This document shows positions 15,707-23,663 of a DNA stretch of 64,000 nucleotides, one piece after another. Made by a program: the position numbers and the translations under genes. The notes under the pieces were generated by a model, which saw only the letters and a list, made by a program, of their open reading frames with translations, was not told the origin of the DNA and ran no database searches. How positions within the stretch are numbered: the first letter of the stretch is position 1; each line of letters opens with the position of its first letter. The stretch comes from an uncultured Bacillota bacterium. Its GTDB lineage: Bacteria; Bacillota; Clostridia; Oscillospirales; Oscillospiraceae. The DNA is taken from positions 47,040 to 111,039 of the forward strand of contig CANSDP010000003.1 of NCBI GenBank assembly GCA_947645675.1, in the 5' to 3' direction.

Positions 15707-16906
15707 ATGTTTACCGATTTTCTGTATCTGCTCCGGCGAAATGGCTTGAAGGTGTCCCTCACCGAGTGGATGGCCCTGGTGGAGGGCCTGCACAAAAATC
15801 TCCACAACGCCAGCTTCACCGGCTTTTACCACCTGTGCCGCTGTCTGCTGGTGAAGAGTGAGGCCGACTTCGACACCTTCGACCGCGCTTTTTTGGAGTA
15901 TTTTAAGGACGTCCCCTTTCAACAGGAGGTATCCCAAGAGTTATTGGACTGGCTAAATAAACCAGAAGTATTATCCGACTACGCCAACTGGGACGAGGTC
16001 CAGGCCCTGAAAAACATGGGCTTCTCTGAGGAGGAGATTGAGCGGATGCTCCAGGAGCGGATGCTGGAGCAGACCGAGGAGCACAACGGGGGCAATTACT
16101 GGGTGGGCACCCACGGCATGTCCATGTTCGGCAACTCCGGTCTTTCCCCCAAGGGCATCCGGGTGGGGGGACAGAGTATGTACCGCCGGGCCTTCCGGGT
16201 GGCGGGGGAGCGGAAATTCCGGGACTTCCGCCGGGACAACACCCTGGACACCCGCCAGTTTCAGGTGGCTCTGCGGCACCTGCGCCAGTACTCCGGCCTG
16301 GTGGACCTGCCGCCCACCGAGTTCGACGTGGACAGGACCATCAAGGACACAGCGGACAACGGCGGCGTGCTCAAGGTGCGGTATAAGCGGCCCCGGGAGA
16401 ACACAGTAAAAGTACTGCTGCTCATGGACTCCGGCGGCTCTATGGACTACTACGCCCAGATGTGCTCCGCCCTGTTCCAGGCGGTGAGCAAGTCGGGGCA
16501 CTTTAAGGATTTGAAGGTCTACTACTTTCACAACTGTGTTTACAGCCGTCTCTATCAGGACCCCACCCTCATGTCCCGGAACAGCATCCCTACGGACTGG
16601 GTGCTGTCCAATCTCCCGGGGGACTACAAGCTGATTTTGGTGGGGGACGCTCAGATGGCCCCCTATGAGCTGATGGGGGGCTACTACGGCAGGGGAGAGC
16701 GGTCGGACGGTCCTCAGTGCGGGATGGACTGGCTGCGGCTTTTAAAGGGCCGTTTCCGGCACACCGTCTGGCTCAACCCCAGCCCCCGCCCCGACTGGGG
16801 CCCCTACTGGTCCCAGACCTACGACGCCATCGCCAAGGAATTTTCCATGTTTCCCCTCACCGTAGACGGCCTGGAGGAGGGCATGAAAAAGCTGCTGACG
16901 CGCTAG
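15707..16906 (+). CDS. VWA-domain protein (CoxE-like), MoxR partner
   Basis: 399 aa from ATG 15707. The N-terminal half is helical (FTDFLYLLRRNGLKVSLTEW). The C-terminal VWA domain has the MIDAS-like motif LLLMDSGGSMDYY near residue 245, then YYFHNCVYSRLY, LILVGDAQMAPYEL and HTVWLNPSPRPDW. The domain order matches CoxE/YeiE-like VWA proteins that work with MoxR ATPases. A terminator follows, so the pair is a self-contained two-gene operon. Confidence 0.88.
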   Translation: MFTDFLYLLRRNGLKVSLTEWMALVEGLHKNLHNASFTGFYHLCRCLLVKSEADFDTFDRAFLEYFKDVPFQQEVSQELLDWLNKPEVLSDYANWDEVQALKNMGFSEEEIERMLQERMLEQTEEHNGGNYWVGTHGMSMFGNSGLSPKGIRVGGQSMYRRAFRVAGERKFRDFRRDNTLDTRQFQVALRHLRQYSGLVDLPPTEFDVDRTIKDTADNGGVLKVRYKRPRENTVKVLLLMDSGGSMDYYAQMCSALFQAVSKSGHFKDLKVYYFHNCVYSRLYQDPTLMSRNSIPTDWVLSNLPGDYKLILVGDAQMAPYELMGGYYGRGERSDGPQCGMDWLRLLKGRFRHTVWLNPSPRPDWGPYWSQTYDAIAKEFSMFPLTVDGLEEGMKKLLTR

Positions 16907-16935
16907 CCCGCCCGGCTCCGCCGCTCCCTGAACAG

Positions 16936-16974
16936 AACACCGCCCCTTCTTTCCAGAGAAGGGGCGGTGTTTTT
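16936..16974 (+). terminator. Rho-independent terminator of the MoxR-VWA operon
   Basis: AACACCGCCCCTTCT pairs with AGAAGGGGCGGTGTT around TTCCAG, followed by TTTTAG. The end of the minus-strand 50-aa ORF touches it. Confidence 0.85.
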
Positions 16975-17125
16975 AGTTCAAAGATATATCTTCAAAGACT
17001 TTTTCAGGTAATATGTCGGATAACGTGACCGAAATGGGGTCGAGACCGCCGGAGCGGTCAAGAAAATTTTTTAGAGGCTGGCGGATATCTGGAATAATAG
17101 GAGTTTTGTCGTTTGAATCATTCAT
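16973..17125 (-). CDS. Unrecognised 50-aa protein, divergent from an RHH gene
   Basis: ATG 17125 to TAA 16973. AAGGAGG lies 10 nt upstream and a TTGACA-17-TAAACT promoter further up. The sequence starts MNDSNDKTPIIPDIRQPLKN and ends KVFEDISLN; it is soluble, with proline-rich N-terminus and no Cys. I do not recognise it. It could be the partner of the divergently encoded ribbon-helix-helix protein (antitoxin-toxin or regulator-target pair). It lies within 51 bp of the VWA terminator. Confidence 0.6.
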   Translation of the reverse strand: MNDSNDKTPIIPDIRQPLKNFLDRSGGLDPISVTLSDILPEKVFEDISLN

Positions 17126-17152
17126 TAGGTACATTCCTCCTTGATTAACACT

Positions 17153-17204
17153 AGTTTACACGATTAAATATTATTTGTCAATATACTATCGCAAATAATA
17201 GTAT
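17153..17204. promoter_or_regulatory. Overlapping divergent promoters with shared inverted repeat
   Basis: Minus strand: TTGACA (17176-17181), 17 bp, TAAACT (17153-17158). Plus strand: TTGTCA (17175-17180), 18 bp, TAGTAT (17199-17204). The -35 boxes overlap almost fully. ATACTAT (17183-17189) and ATAGTAT (17198-17204) form an inverted repeat over the plus-strand spacer and -10, a natural operator for the RHH protein. Confidence 0.75.
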
Positions 17205-17227
17205 CATCCACTTGTGGGGTGATATGT

Positions 17228-17398
17228 GTGAAACCAATCAAAACGTCTATCAGCATAACTATTGATGATCCGATTCTGAAACAGGTGAAATATCTGGCTG
17301 AGCAGGAGGACCGTTCTCTGTCCAGCTATATCAATCTGGTGCTGAAAGCGCACCTGGAACAGTTGGAACAGAAAAAGGAGCAAACCCCTGGAGTGTGA
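17228..17398 (+). CDS. Ribbon-helix-helix (CopG/Arc-like) small DNA-binding protein
   Basis: 56 aa from GTG 17228 (GGGGTGAT upstream) to TGA 17398. The pattern KTSISITIDDPILKQVKYLA followed by EQEDRSLSSYINLVLKAHLE is a ribbon-helix-helix fold: a short beta strand, then two helices. RHH proteins bind inverted repeats as dimers, and one lies in the promoter just upstream. It is divergent from the 50-aa ORF. Too short for routine gene calling. Confidence 0.75.
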   Translation: MKPIKTSISITIDDPILKQVKYLAEQEDRSLSSYINLVLKAHLEQLEQKKEQTPGV

Positions 17399-17466
17399 AG
17401 CTCCAGGGGTTTTATATGATTTTTTTGAGAGAGAATTTCTTTCTGGGCCAGGGAAATCAATTTTGC

Positions 17467-17503
17467 GTCTGTAGGGCGCGCCGGGTCGTCCCGCCCTACA
17501 TCC
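17467..17503. repeat. Family A repeat, short variant
   Basis: TGTAGGGCG and CGCCCTACA form a hairpin around a 16-bp GC-rich loop region. It abuts the family B element to its right. Confidence 0.6.
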
Positions 17504-17523
17504 ACCGTCCCCCGCAGGGAAAA

Positions 17524-17650
17524 AGCCTCCCTCTCCGAGGGAGGTGGCACGGCGAAGCCGTGACGGAGGGAGTCCTCCGGAGGCCCGCGGGGCCCTTGGG
17601 GACTCCCTCAGTCAGCCTGCGGCTGACAGCTCCCTCAGAGAGGGAGCCTT
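17524..17650. repeat. Family B dispersed repeat
   Basis: Contains CCCTCTCCGAGGGAGGTGGC, GGCACGGCGAAGCCGTG, GGGAGTCCTCCGGAGG, CAGCCTGCGGCTGAC and CCCTCAGAGAGGGAG in order. The copy at 51.03 kb is identical except for about 17 central bases. It has no coding capacity of its own and looks like a non-autonomous palindromic element. Confidence 0.85.
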
Positions 17651-17713
17651 TGGAGGCTGTCATTGGTACATTGTTCAATCGTTCAATTTCCCTGCTCTTT
17701 GGGCATTCTTTTC

Positions 17714-17742
17714 TTTCGGATACTGTCGTATTTTGGTATAAT
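17714..17742 (+). promoter_or_regulatory. Extended -10 promoter of the 31-aa peptide gene
   Basis: TGGTATAAT (TGn plus TATAAT at 17737-17742) with a poor -35 (TTTCGG, 17-bp spacer). The second copy at 47.3 kb has the same TGG-extended form. Confidence 0.7.
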
Positions 17743-17790
17743 GCAGTTGGTTGCCTTTCCCTACCCTGGCAACAGGGAGGAGGTGAAGAA

Positions 17791-17886
17791 ATGGGTGCCC
17801 TGACGGATTTCCTTATGGCAGTTGTGGCAAGTGTAATCGGGCATTACATCTGCAAGTGGTTTGACTGTCATCACAAAGGCAATTAA
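17791..17886 (+). CDS. 31-aa hydrophobic peptide, candidate type I toxin (copy 1)
   Basis: ATG 17791 to TAA 17886 after a strong GGAGGTGAAG. One membrane helix (DFLMAVVASVIGHYICKW) is followed by a polar FDCHHKGN tail. A homologue of identical length lies at 47385. The small residue-rich helix ending in a W-F/L-D motif before a basic tail recalls Fst/Ldr-type membrane toxins. A minus-strand promoter downstream (17991-18020) points back at the gene and would make antisense RNA ending at the shared terminator. Function is inferred from architecture only. Confidence 0.65.
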   Translation: MGALTDFLMAVVASVIGHYICKWFDCHHKGN

Positions 17887-17901
17887 GCCCAAGACCCCAC
17901 C

Positions 17902-17950
17902 GCAAAAAGGAATCCCGGAGAGTATACGGCTCTCCGGGATTCCTTTTTGC
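17902..17950. terminator. Bidirectional terminator shared by peptide mRNA and antisense RNA
   Basis: GCAAAAAGGAATCCCGGAGA pairs with TCTCCGGGATTCCTTTTTGC around a short loop. A-run and T-run flank the stem, so it works on both strands. Confidence 0.88.
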
Positions 17951-17990
17951 TGAAGAAATGGTGATACCCTTTTTGGATTTCGGCAACCCC

Positions 17991-18020
17991 ATTATACTAC
18001 AGACGCTATGATATTTGCAA
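17991..18020 (-). promoter_or_regulatory. Antisense promoter facing the 31-aa peptide gene
   Basis: Minus strand TTGCAA (18015-18020), 18 bp, TATAAT (17991-17996). Predicted start near 17984; the transcript would meet the bidirectional terminator after roughly 80 nt. Confidence 0.65.
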
Positions 18021-18054
18021 TAGGGAAAATTATTAATTTACGGCAAAAAAATGG

Positions 18055-18084
18055 TTGACACGGGTACTGGTTATCCGCTATAAT
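18055..18084 (+). promoter_or_regulatory. rpmH promoter
   Basis: TTGACA (18055-18060), 18 bp, TATAAT (18079-18084). The leader holds the hairpin CAGCTCCCGTCCGGGAGCTG at about 18109-18129, with no clear U-run. Confidence 0.85.
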
Positions 18085-18178
18085 ACTTGTCGTATCTTTT
18101 GCAGACCGCAGCTCCCGTCCGGGAGCTGTTGTTGGGCCGGACAAGCCGGCTTGAAATTATACTGAGGAGGTGTCCCCC

Positions 18179-18313
18179 ATGCTTCGTACCTATCAGCCCA
18201 AAAAGCGTCAGCGCTCCAAGGAGCACGGCTTCCGCAAGCGTATGGCTACCCGCAATGGCCGCAAGGTGCTGGCCCGCCGCCGGGCCAAGGGCCGTGTCCG
18301 TCTGACTCACTGA
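18179..18313 (+). CDS. rpmH: Large ribosomal subunit protein bL34
   Basis: 44 aa, strongly basic: [20 protein letters not shown] and the ending [12 protein letters not shown] are diagnostic of bL34. GAGGAGG lies at proper distance from ATG 18179. Too short for long-ORF lists. It opens the conserved rpmH-rnpA-yidD-yidC-khpB cluster and has its own consensus promoter. In B. subtilis this cluster is divergent from dnaA; here it is 18 kb downstream in the same direction. Confidence 0.97.
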   Translation: MLRTYQPKKRQRSKEHGFRKRMATRNGRKVLARRRAKGRVRLTH

Positions 18314-18461
18314 GAAGCGTGAGGCAGACAGGACCGGAGCTCAAAACGAGACGGGACAAGAGGACACATGAATAAGCGCACAAGACAGGGGCGTGGGAGA
18401 AATTCCCCCGCCCTATATGTGCATACGCCGCTTTCTTGTCCAAAATGCAGTGGAGGAAGTC

Positions 18462-18821
18462 ATGAAGCATACCGTGCCTTTGAAACAGAATCATGAGTTC
18501 CGCCGGCTGTACAGCAAAGGGAAGAGCGGTGTCTGTCCTTACTTTGTCATTTACTGCCGCAAGACTGGCCGGCCGGTGAGCCGGCTGGGGATTACCACGG
18601 GGCTGAAGCTGGGCAACGCCGTCAAGCGCAACCGGGCCCGCCGCCGCATCCGGGAGCTGTACCGCACCCATGAGGGGGAGCTGCTCCCCGGCTATGACAT
18701 TGTGATTGTGGCCCGCGCCCGGGTGATCTATGGCCGCTACGGTGAGCTGGAGCGCAGCTTCGCCCGGCTGGTAAAAAAGCTGGAGCTCACTCGCGCCCCA
18801 AAGGGGGACAAGCCCCGGTGA
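18462..18821 (+). CDS. rnpA: Ribonuclease P protein component
   Basis: 119 aa. RnpA helps RNase P RNA mature tRNA 5' ends. ATG 18462 ([20 protein letters not shown]) is chosen after GGAGGAAG; upstream in-frame codons would put a non-conserved extension on the front. The RNR motif [19 protein letters not shown] is intact. It overlaps yidD by 4 bp. Confidence 0.96.
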   Translation: MKHTVPLKQNHEFRRLYSKGKSGVCPYFVIYCRKTGRPVSRLGITTGLKLGNAVKRNRARRRIRELYRTHEGELLPGYDIVIVARARVIYGRYGELERSFARLVKKLELTRAPKGDKPR

Positions 18822-19036
18822 AGCTCCTGTTCCTGTCTCTGATCCGGTTCTACCGGCGCAATATCTCGCCCCTGCGCCCCCCCTGCTGCCGCTTTATTCC
18901 CACCTGCTCGGAGTATGCCCTGGAGGCGGTGGAGAAATACGGCGCGCTGAAGGGGGGATGGCTGGCCCTGCGCCGGGTGGCGCGGTGCCACCCGTTTCAC
19001 CGGCAGAGGTCCGTGGAGTATGACCCGGTCCCATGA
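18818..19036 (+). CDS. yidD: Membrane protein insertion efficiency factor YidD
   Basis: 72 aa from GTG 18818, overlapping the rnpA stop (GTGA). Conserved features are the amphipathic start, then [41 protein letters not shown] and RCHPFH. YidD aids insertion of proteins by YidC, which is the next gene. Confidence 0.95.
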   Translation: MKLLFLSLIRFYRRNISPLRPPCCRFIPTCSEYALEAVEKYGALKGGWLALRRVARCHPFHRQRSVEYDPVP

Positions 19037-19072
19037 CCCCTTCTGCCACAAAATTTTTGCGGAGGTAACACT

Positions 19073-20359
19073 GTGGGTATTATTTTGCAGCCCTTTGCCT
19101 GGCTGCTGCTGTTTTTCTATAACCTGTTCAGCAGCTACGGCGTCGCCCTGATCCTGTTCGCCATCGTCATCAAGCTGATCCTTTTCCCGGTCACGCTGAA
19201 AAGCAAGAAGAGCATGATTCAGACCACTATGCTCTCCGAGCAGATGCAGAAGCTGCAAAAGCAGTATGGCAAGGACCGGGAACGGTATAATTTAGAGCTC
19301 CAGAAGCTCTATGAGAAGGAGCACGTCAACCCCATGGGGGGCTGTCTGTGGTCCCTGATTCCCATGTTTGTGCTGATCGCCCTGTACGGCATCATCCGGG
19401 AGCCCCTGACCTATTTCATGAGTATGTCCATGGAGCAGATCGAGACCCTGGCCGCTGAGCTGGACTGGCCGGCCGCGGCCCTCGCCAACGGCTGGCTCAC
19501 CCAGGGCGCCTTGGAGAAGCTTCAGGAGCAGCTGGCCGATGGCAAGATCACCAGCCTGTTCCAGAACGGGGCCTACAACCAGCTGTATCTGCTGTCTCTG
19601 GTCAAGCCGGAGAACCTGGCCGCCCTCCAGACCGCTACCGGGGCCGAGGGCCTGTTTGTGCTTAACTTCAGCTTCCTGGGTGTTGATCTGTCCCAGATCC
19701 CTGAGTGGAAGCTGTGGACGGTGGATATGAACCTGAACAACATCGGCCTGTTTATCCTGCCCATCATCTCTGTGGGTGTGTCCTATCTGTCCATGAAGGT
19801 GTCTATGGCCACCAGCCGGATGAACAATCAGGCCCAGAATGCCCAGCTGGACAGCACCAACAGGATGATGCTGTGGATGATGCCGGTTATGTCCCTGTGG
19901 ATTGGCTTCACCGTCCCCGCTGGACTGTCCATCTACTGGATTGCCCAGTATTTTGTCACCATGGCCCAGGAGTATATCTGCGGCAAAATGCTGAAAAAGG
20001 ACTATGAAGCCGCCCGGGAGGCCTCCGCCCGGCGGGAGGCCGAGGAGAAGGAGGAGGAAAAGCGCCGCAAGGAGGAGGCCCGGCTGGAGCGCCAGCGCCG
20101 CCTTGAGGAGGAGAAAAAGAACCGGGGCAAGAAGAAGCCCGTCCAGAAGAAGGAGGATGAGCCCGACCAGGAGGGCGTCAATAAGGACGACAGCCGGGAG
20201 GGCATCCGGGCCTACGCCCGGGGCCGGTCCTATATCCCCGGCCGCTATGGCGGCGTGACCCCCTACACCGACCCCAATGTGCTCTTTAAGGCCATCGCTG
20301 AGGCAGAGGCTGCCGGTAAGAAGAAAAAGCCCGCGAAGGATAAGAATAAGGAGGGTTAA
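19073..20359 (+). CDS. yidC: Membrane protein insertase YidC/Oxa1 family
   Basis: 428 aa, starting at GTG 19073 after GGAGGT. Five membrane segments of the Oxa1 core: FAWLLLFFYNLFSSYGVALI, LWSLIPMFVLIALYGII, LFILPIISVGVSYL, MLWMMPVMSLWIGFTVPAGL and a final IYWIAQYFVTM. The loop between helices 2 and 3 is longer than usual and the C-terminal tail is long, basic and acidic in turn (residues from about 305), possibly ribosome-binding. No lipobox is present, unlike Bacillus SpoIIIJ. Confidence 0.93.
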   Translation: MGIILQPFAWLLLFFYNLFSSYGVALILFAIVIKLILFPVTLKSKKSMIQTTMLSEQMQKLQKQYGKDRERYNLELQKLYEKEHVNPMGGCLWSLIPMFVLIALYGIIREPLTYFMSMSMEQIETLAAELDWPAAALANGWLTQGALEKLQEQLADGKITSLFQNGAYNQLYLLSLVKPENLAALQTATGAEGLFVLNFSFLGVDLSQIPEWKLWTVDMNLNNIGLFILPIISVGVSYLSMKVSMATSRMNNQAQNAQLDSTNRMMLWMMPVMSLWIGFTVPAGLSIYWIAQYFVTMAQEYICGKMLKKDYEAAREASARREAEEKEEEKRRKEEARLERQRRLEEEKKNRGKKKPVQKKEDEPDQEGVNKDDSREGIRAYARGRSYIPGRYGGVTPYTDPNVLFKAIAEAEAAGKKKKPAKDKNKEG

Positions 20360-20362
20360 GTG

Positions 20363-21358
20363 ATGTTGAAATGGATCGAAACCACAGGCCGCTCCGAGCA
20401 GGACGCCATCTCTGCCGCCCTGTTCCAGCTGGGATTGGAGCGGGATGATGTGTCCGTTGAGGTGATTGAACGGGCCAAGTCCGGTTTTCTGGGCTTCGGC
20501 AGCAACCCGGCTAAGGTCCGGGTGAGCTATGAGGAGATCGATGGCAAGCCCTGTCCCTTGACAGAGGAGGGCGAGAGGGAAGAGGCAGAACCCAAGCAGG
20601 CGGCCCCCAAGGCCCCGGCGCCCGCCGTGGAGGAGACCGTCCTGCCCGCAGCTTCCATGAAGAAGCCGGCTCCCCCCGCCCCCAAGAAGGAGAAGAAGGA
20701 GGCGGCCCCCGCGGCGGAGGAGACCATCCTGGCCGCCAAGCCGGGCATGGCCCCGCCCAAGAGGAGCCAGCCCCGGCAGGAGCGCCGTCCCCGTCCCCAG
20801 CGGGAGAACCGCCTTCAGGAGGGGGACGAGGTGCTCATCGGCTCCGCCGTTCCCGCTTCCAAGGCCCCTGTGACCTATGAGCCGGCGGCCGAGGATGACG
20901 AGAGGGCCATCCGCATCCGGGAGTTTCTTACCGGTCTTATGCAGCATTTGCAGGTCCAGGCCTCCCCGGAGATCTTCGCCACCAGCGAGGGCGGCTATAA
21001 GGTGGTCCTCCAGGGCGAGAACTTGGGCGCGATTATCGGACGGCGGGGGGAGACCCTGGACGCCATCCAGCAGCTGACCAGCTATTCCATCAACCGGGGC
21101 CAGTCCAAGCGGGTGCGGGTCCATGTGGACGCCGAGGGCTACCGGGCCAAGCGGGAGGAGTCCCTCCAGCGGCTGGCGGTGAAGGTGGCCGGAAAGGTGG
21201 TCAAGTACCGCCGGAATATGACCCTGGAGCCCATGAACGCCTATGAGCGGCATGTGATCCACACCGCGCTTCAGGATTACAAGGGCGTGTCTACTTACTC
21301 CACCGGCGTGGAGCCCAACCGCCGCACCGTGGTGGCCTACGCCCCCCATCAGAAATAA
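20363..21358 (+). CDS. khpB: RNA-binding protein KhpB (Jag)
   Basis: 331 aa from ATG 20363 (AAGGAGG 8 nt upstream; GTG 20360 is an alternative). Domain order: Jag_N (WIETTGRSEQDAISAALFQL), a long Ala/Pro/Lys linker, a KH domain with GXXG-type GAIIGRRGETLDAIQ near residue 225, and R3H with NAYERHVIHTAL near 290. KhpB binds RNA with KhpA and affects cell elongation. It ends the cluster; mnmE, often next, is absent. Confidence 0.93.
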   Translation: MLKWIETTGRSEQDAISAALFQLGLERDDVSVEVIERAKSGFLGFGSNPAKVRVSYEEIDGKPCPLTEEGEREEAEPKQAAPKAPAPAVEETVLPAASMKKPAPPAPKKEKKEAAPAAEETILAAKPGMAPPKRSQPRQERRPRPQRENRLQEGDEVLIGSAVPASKAPVTYEPAAEDDERAIRIREFLTGLMQHLQVQASPEIFATSEGGYKVVLQGENLGAIIGRRGETLDAIQQLTSYSINRGQSKRVRVHVDAEGYRAKREESLQRLAVKVAGKVVKYRRNMTLEPMNAYERHVIHTALQDYKGVSTYSTGVEPNRRTVVAYAPHQK

Positions 21359-21364
21359 ACGTGA

Positions 21365-21396
21365 AAGGCGGAAGGGTTGTCCCTTCCGCCTTTTTT
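21365..21396 (+). terminator. Terminator of the rpmH-khpB cluster
   Basis: AGGCGGAAGGG, loop TTGT, CCCTTCCGCC, then six T. The ribosome-binding site of the next gene follows at once. Confidence 0.9.
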
Positions 21397-21409
21397 GGAG
21401 GTCATCATC

Positions 21410-22720
21410 ATGCCAACCCCTCTTTACGACGCCGTTCGCGGCTACGCGGACCGGGAGCCCATCCGGTTCCACATGCCGGGGCACAAGGGACGGCCCTTTC
21501 AGCCCGCCGATTTGAAGTGGCTGGCCCCCATCGACGTGACCGAGCTGCCTGGAACGGGCAACCTCTATGAGGCCGGGGAGCCCTTCGACTCCGCCCAGGC
21601 CCTGTGGGCGGAGCTCTTCGGCTTCGACCAGTGCCAGTTCCTCACCGGAGGGTCCACCATGGGTATCCACACCGGACTGGCCCTGTGCGCCGCCCCAGGG
21701 AGCAGGGTGCTCATGGACCGGAGCTGTCACCGGGCGGCATTTAACGCTCTGGCCCTGCTGGACTTGGAGCCCGTCTGGATGGAGCGGCCCTGGCTGGCTT
21801 CTGAACGCCTCACCGGCCCGATTTCCCCGGGGGATGTGGAAAAAATCCTGGAGGAGCAGCCGGATATCAAAACGGTCTGTATCACCTCCCCCACTTATGC
21901 CGGAGTGTTGTCAAATATCGGGGCCATCTCCCGGATTGTTCACGCCCACGGTGGAAAACTCTTTGTAGACGGTGCCCACGGGGCCCATCTGCCCTTCCTG
22001 GGGCTGGCGCCCTTTTGGGGGGCGGATGTGGTCACCGTCTCCGCCCACAAGACCCTCCCCGCCATGGGGCAGACCGCCCTCCTCTTCGCCAGCGGCTTCG
22101 ACCCCGACCGGGTCCGGCGGACCGCCTCCATCTTCGGCACCTCCAGCCCCTCCTACCCTATGCTGGTCAATCTGGACGTGGTCCGGGACTGGATGGTGAA
22201 TTGGGGCGGGGAGCACTATCAGCGGACGGCGGTCCGGGTGGCCCAGCTGCGGCGGAGCTTTCCCAGCCTGGAGGCCGGACTCTCTCTGGACCCCACCCGG
22301 CTGGTGCTGAAGGTGAAGGACGGCCCCTCCTTTGCCCGGGCCCTGGAGCGGCGGGGAATTTTTCCCGAGATGGAGGACGGGGGACATGTGGTGCTGATCT
22401 GCACCTGTCAGGACGGGGACTTCTCCTTCCGGGCCCTGGCCCGGGCGCTGGAGGATCTGCGGGAGATGATGGGGGACTGTCCGCCCATCCCGCCGCCCCC
22501 TCTCCCTCAGCGGGTATGTTCCCCCCGGAGCGCCCTTTTCGCCCCCAGCCGCCCGCGTCCTTTGGAGGACTGCGAGGGGGAGGTTTCCGCCTGCCAGATC
22601 GCCCCCTATCCTCCCGGCGTCCCGATCGTGGCTCCGGGGGAGCGAATTTTAAAAAAAGAACTGGCCTATTTGGATAAAATAGGGTATAATATGCTGTCAG
22701 AGATTCGAGTACTTTTGTAG
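21410..22720 (+). CDS. Orn/Lys/Arg decarboxylase-family PLP enzyme
   Basis: 436 aa from ATG 21410 (GGAGGTC upstream). Fold-type I PLP motifs: FHMPGHKGRPF at the N-terminus, DVTELPGTGNLYE, FLTGGSTMGIH, LFVDGAHGAHLPFLG and the PLP-binding Lys in VSAHKTLPAMGQ. The size matches the short Gram-positive YaaO/SpeA-like group often placed beside tmk-holB-yaaT, as here. The amino-acid substrate (Arg, Lys or Orn) cannot be read from the sequence. Confidence 0.88.
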   Translation: MPTPLYDAVRGYADREPIRFHMPGHKGRPFQPADLKWLAPIDVTELPGTGNLYEAGEPFDSAQALWAELFGFDQCQFLTGGSTMGIHTGLALCAAPGSRVLMDRSCHRAAFNALALLDLEPVWMERPWLASERLTGPISPGDVEKILEEQPDIKTVCITSPTYAGVLSNIGAISRIVHAHGGKLFVDGAHGAHLPFLGLAPFWGADVVTVSAHKTLPAMGQTALLFASGFDPDRVRRTASIFGTSSPSYPMLVNLDVVRDWMVNWGGEHYQRTAVRVAQLRRSFPSLEAGLSLDPTRLVLKVKDGPSFARALERRGIFPEMEDGGHVVLICTCQDGDFSFRALARALEDLREMMGDCPPIPPPPLPQRVCSPRSALFAPSRPRPLEDCEGEVSACQIAPYPPGVPIVAPGERILKKELAYLDKIGYNMLSEIRVLL

Positions 22721-22785
22721 GGGTGGATATCATCCGCCCGCCGTTGGGGAAACATAATAACGGGCGGCCACAGCCGCCCCTACAG
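22716..22785. repeat. Family A dispersed inverted repeat
   Basis: TGTAGGGGTGGATATCATCC and the mirror half GGCGGCCACAGCCGCCCCTA flank an AT-rich centre. The left arm covers the last codons and stop of the decarboxylase gene, so the repeat has supplied its present 3' end. Confidence 0.78.
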
Positions 22786-22802
22786 GAAGCTGAGGAATGT
22801 CT

Positions 22803-23627
22803 ATGAATTTGTCCGCCTTAGCGGGAAACCAGCGAATCAAGGAACAGCTGTCCCTTCAGGAGAGGGGACGGGGGTTGTCCCATGCCTATATGATCTCCGG
22901 GCCGGCGGGGGCGGGGAAGCACACCCTGGCCCGGCTGCTGGCGGCGGCGATGCTGTGTACCGGCTCCGGAGAGAAGCCCTGCGGACAGTGCGGCCCCTGC
23001 GTCAAGACGGCCAAGGGGCTCCACCCCGATGTGATCCTTGTGGACGGCCCGGGGGAGGGGAAGCCCATCACCGTGGACCAGGTGCGCCAGCTCCGGGCCG
23101 GCGCCTATATCCGCCCCAACGAGGGGGAGCGGAAGGTCTATCTTCTGGAGCGGGCGGACCAGATGAACCCCTCGGCCCAGAACGCCATGCTCAAGCTGCT
23201 GGAGGAGGGCCCGCCCTACGCCGCTTTCCTTCTCCTGGCGGAGAACGCCGGGGGACTGCTGGAGACGGTGCGGTCCCGGTGTGAGTTGCTGGCCCTGGGC
23301 CCAGCGGAAGCTACAGCGGACGGTGAGGCCCAGCGGGAGCGCCGTCAGGCGGCGCAGGAGCTGGCCGGTGCGCTGGAGCGGGCAGGGGAGCTGGAGTTGC
23401 TGGAGGCGGCGATGGTCCTGGACGCCCGGCGGGGCAGGGAGGAGCTGTCCGCCCTTCTGGAGGCCCTGGAGGGAGAGCTGGGGGCTCGGGCCGCCCGGGC
23501 CGCCGGCCGCCGCCGCCTGCTGCGGGCGGTGGACCTGGTGAAGGAGCTGCGGAGCGCGGCCAAGCTGAACGTCAACGGGGGACAGCTGTCGGGCTGGCTG
23601 TGCGCGGGCATGTTTGACGCCCGATAG
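22803..23627 (+). CDS. holB: DNA polymerase III delta-prime-like subunit
   Basis: 274 aa from ATG 22803 (GAGG 7 nt upstream; ATG 22797 is too close). Clamp-loader fold: SHAYMISGPAGAGKHTLARL near residue 25, a Zn-binding CGQCGPC, DQVRQLRAGAYIRP, ERADQMNPSAQNAMLKLLEE and LETVRSRCELL (SRC motif). The P-loop reads GKH instead of GK[ST], which fits a subunit that need not hydrolyse ATP. Its neighbour ricT (yaaT) is the usual downstream gene. Confidence 0.93.
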   Translation: MNLSALAGNQRIKEQLSLQERGRGLSHAYMISGPAGAGKHTLARLLAAAMLCTGSGEKPCGQCGPCVKTAKGLHPDVILVDGPGEGKPITVDQVRQLRAGAYIRPNEGERKVYLLERADQMNPSAQNAMLKLLEEGPPYAAFLLLAENAGGLLETVRSRCELLALGPAEATADGEAQRERRQAAQELAGALERAGELELLEAAMVLDARRGREELSALLEALEGELGARAARAAGRRRLLRAVDLVKELRSAAKLNVNGGQLSGWLCAGMFDAR

Positions 23628-23663
23628 GTTTTGACCGTGACTTGATGGTGAGGAGTTAAAAGA

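Noticed and set aside
17395..17790. N-terminal extension of the 31-aa peptide as a 163-aa protein
   Set aside because: The longer frame runs through two repeat elements and a promoter; the GGAGGTGAAG site fits the short ORF, which has an equal-length paralogue.
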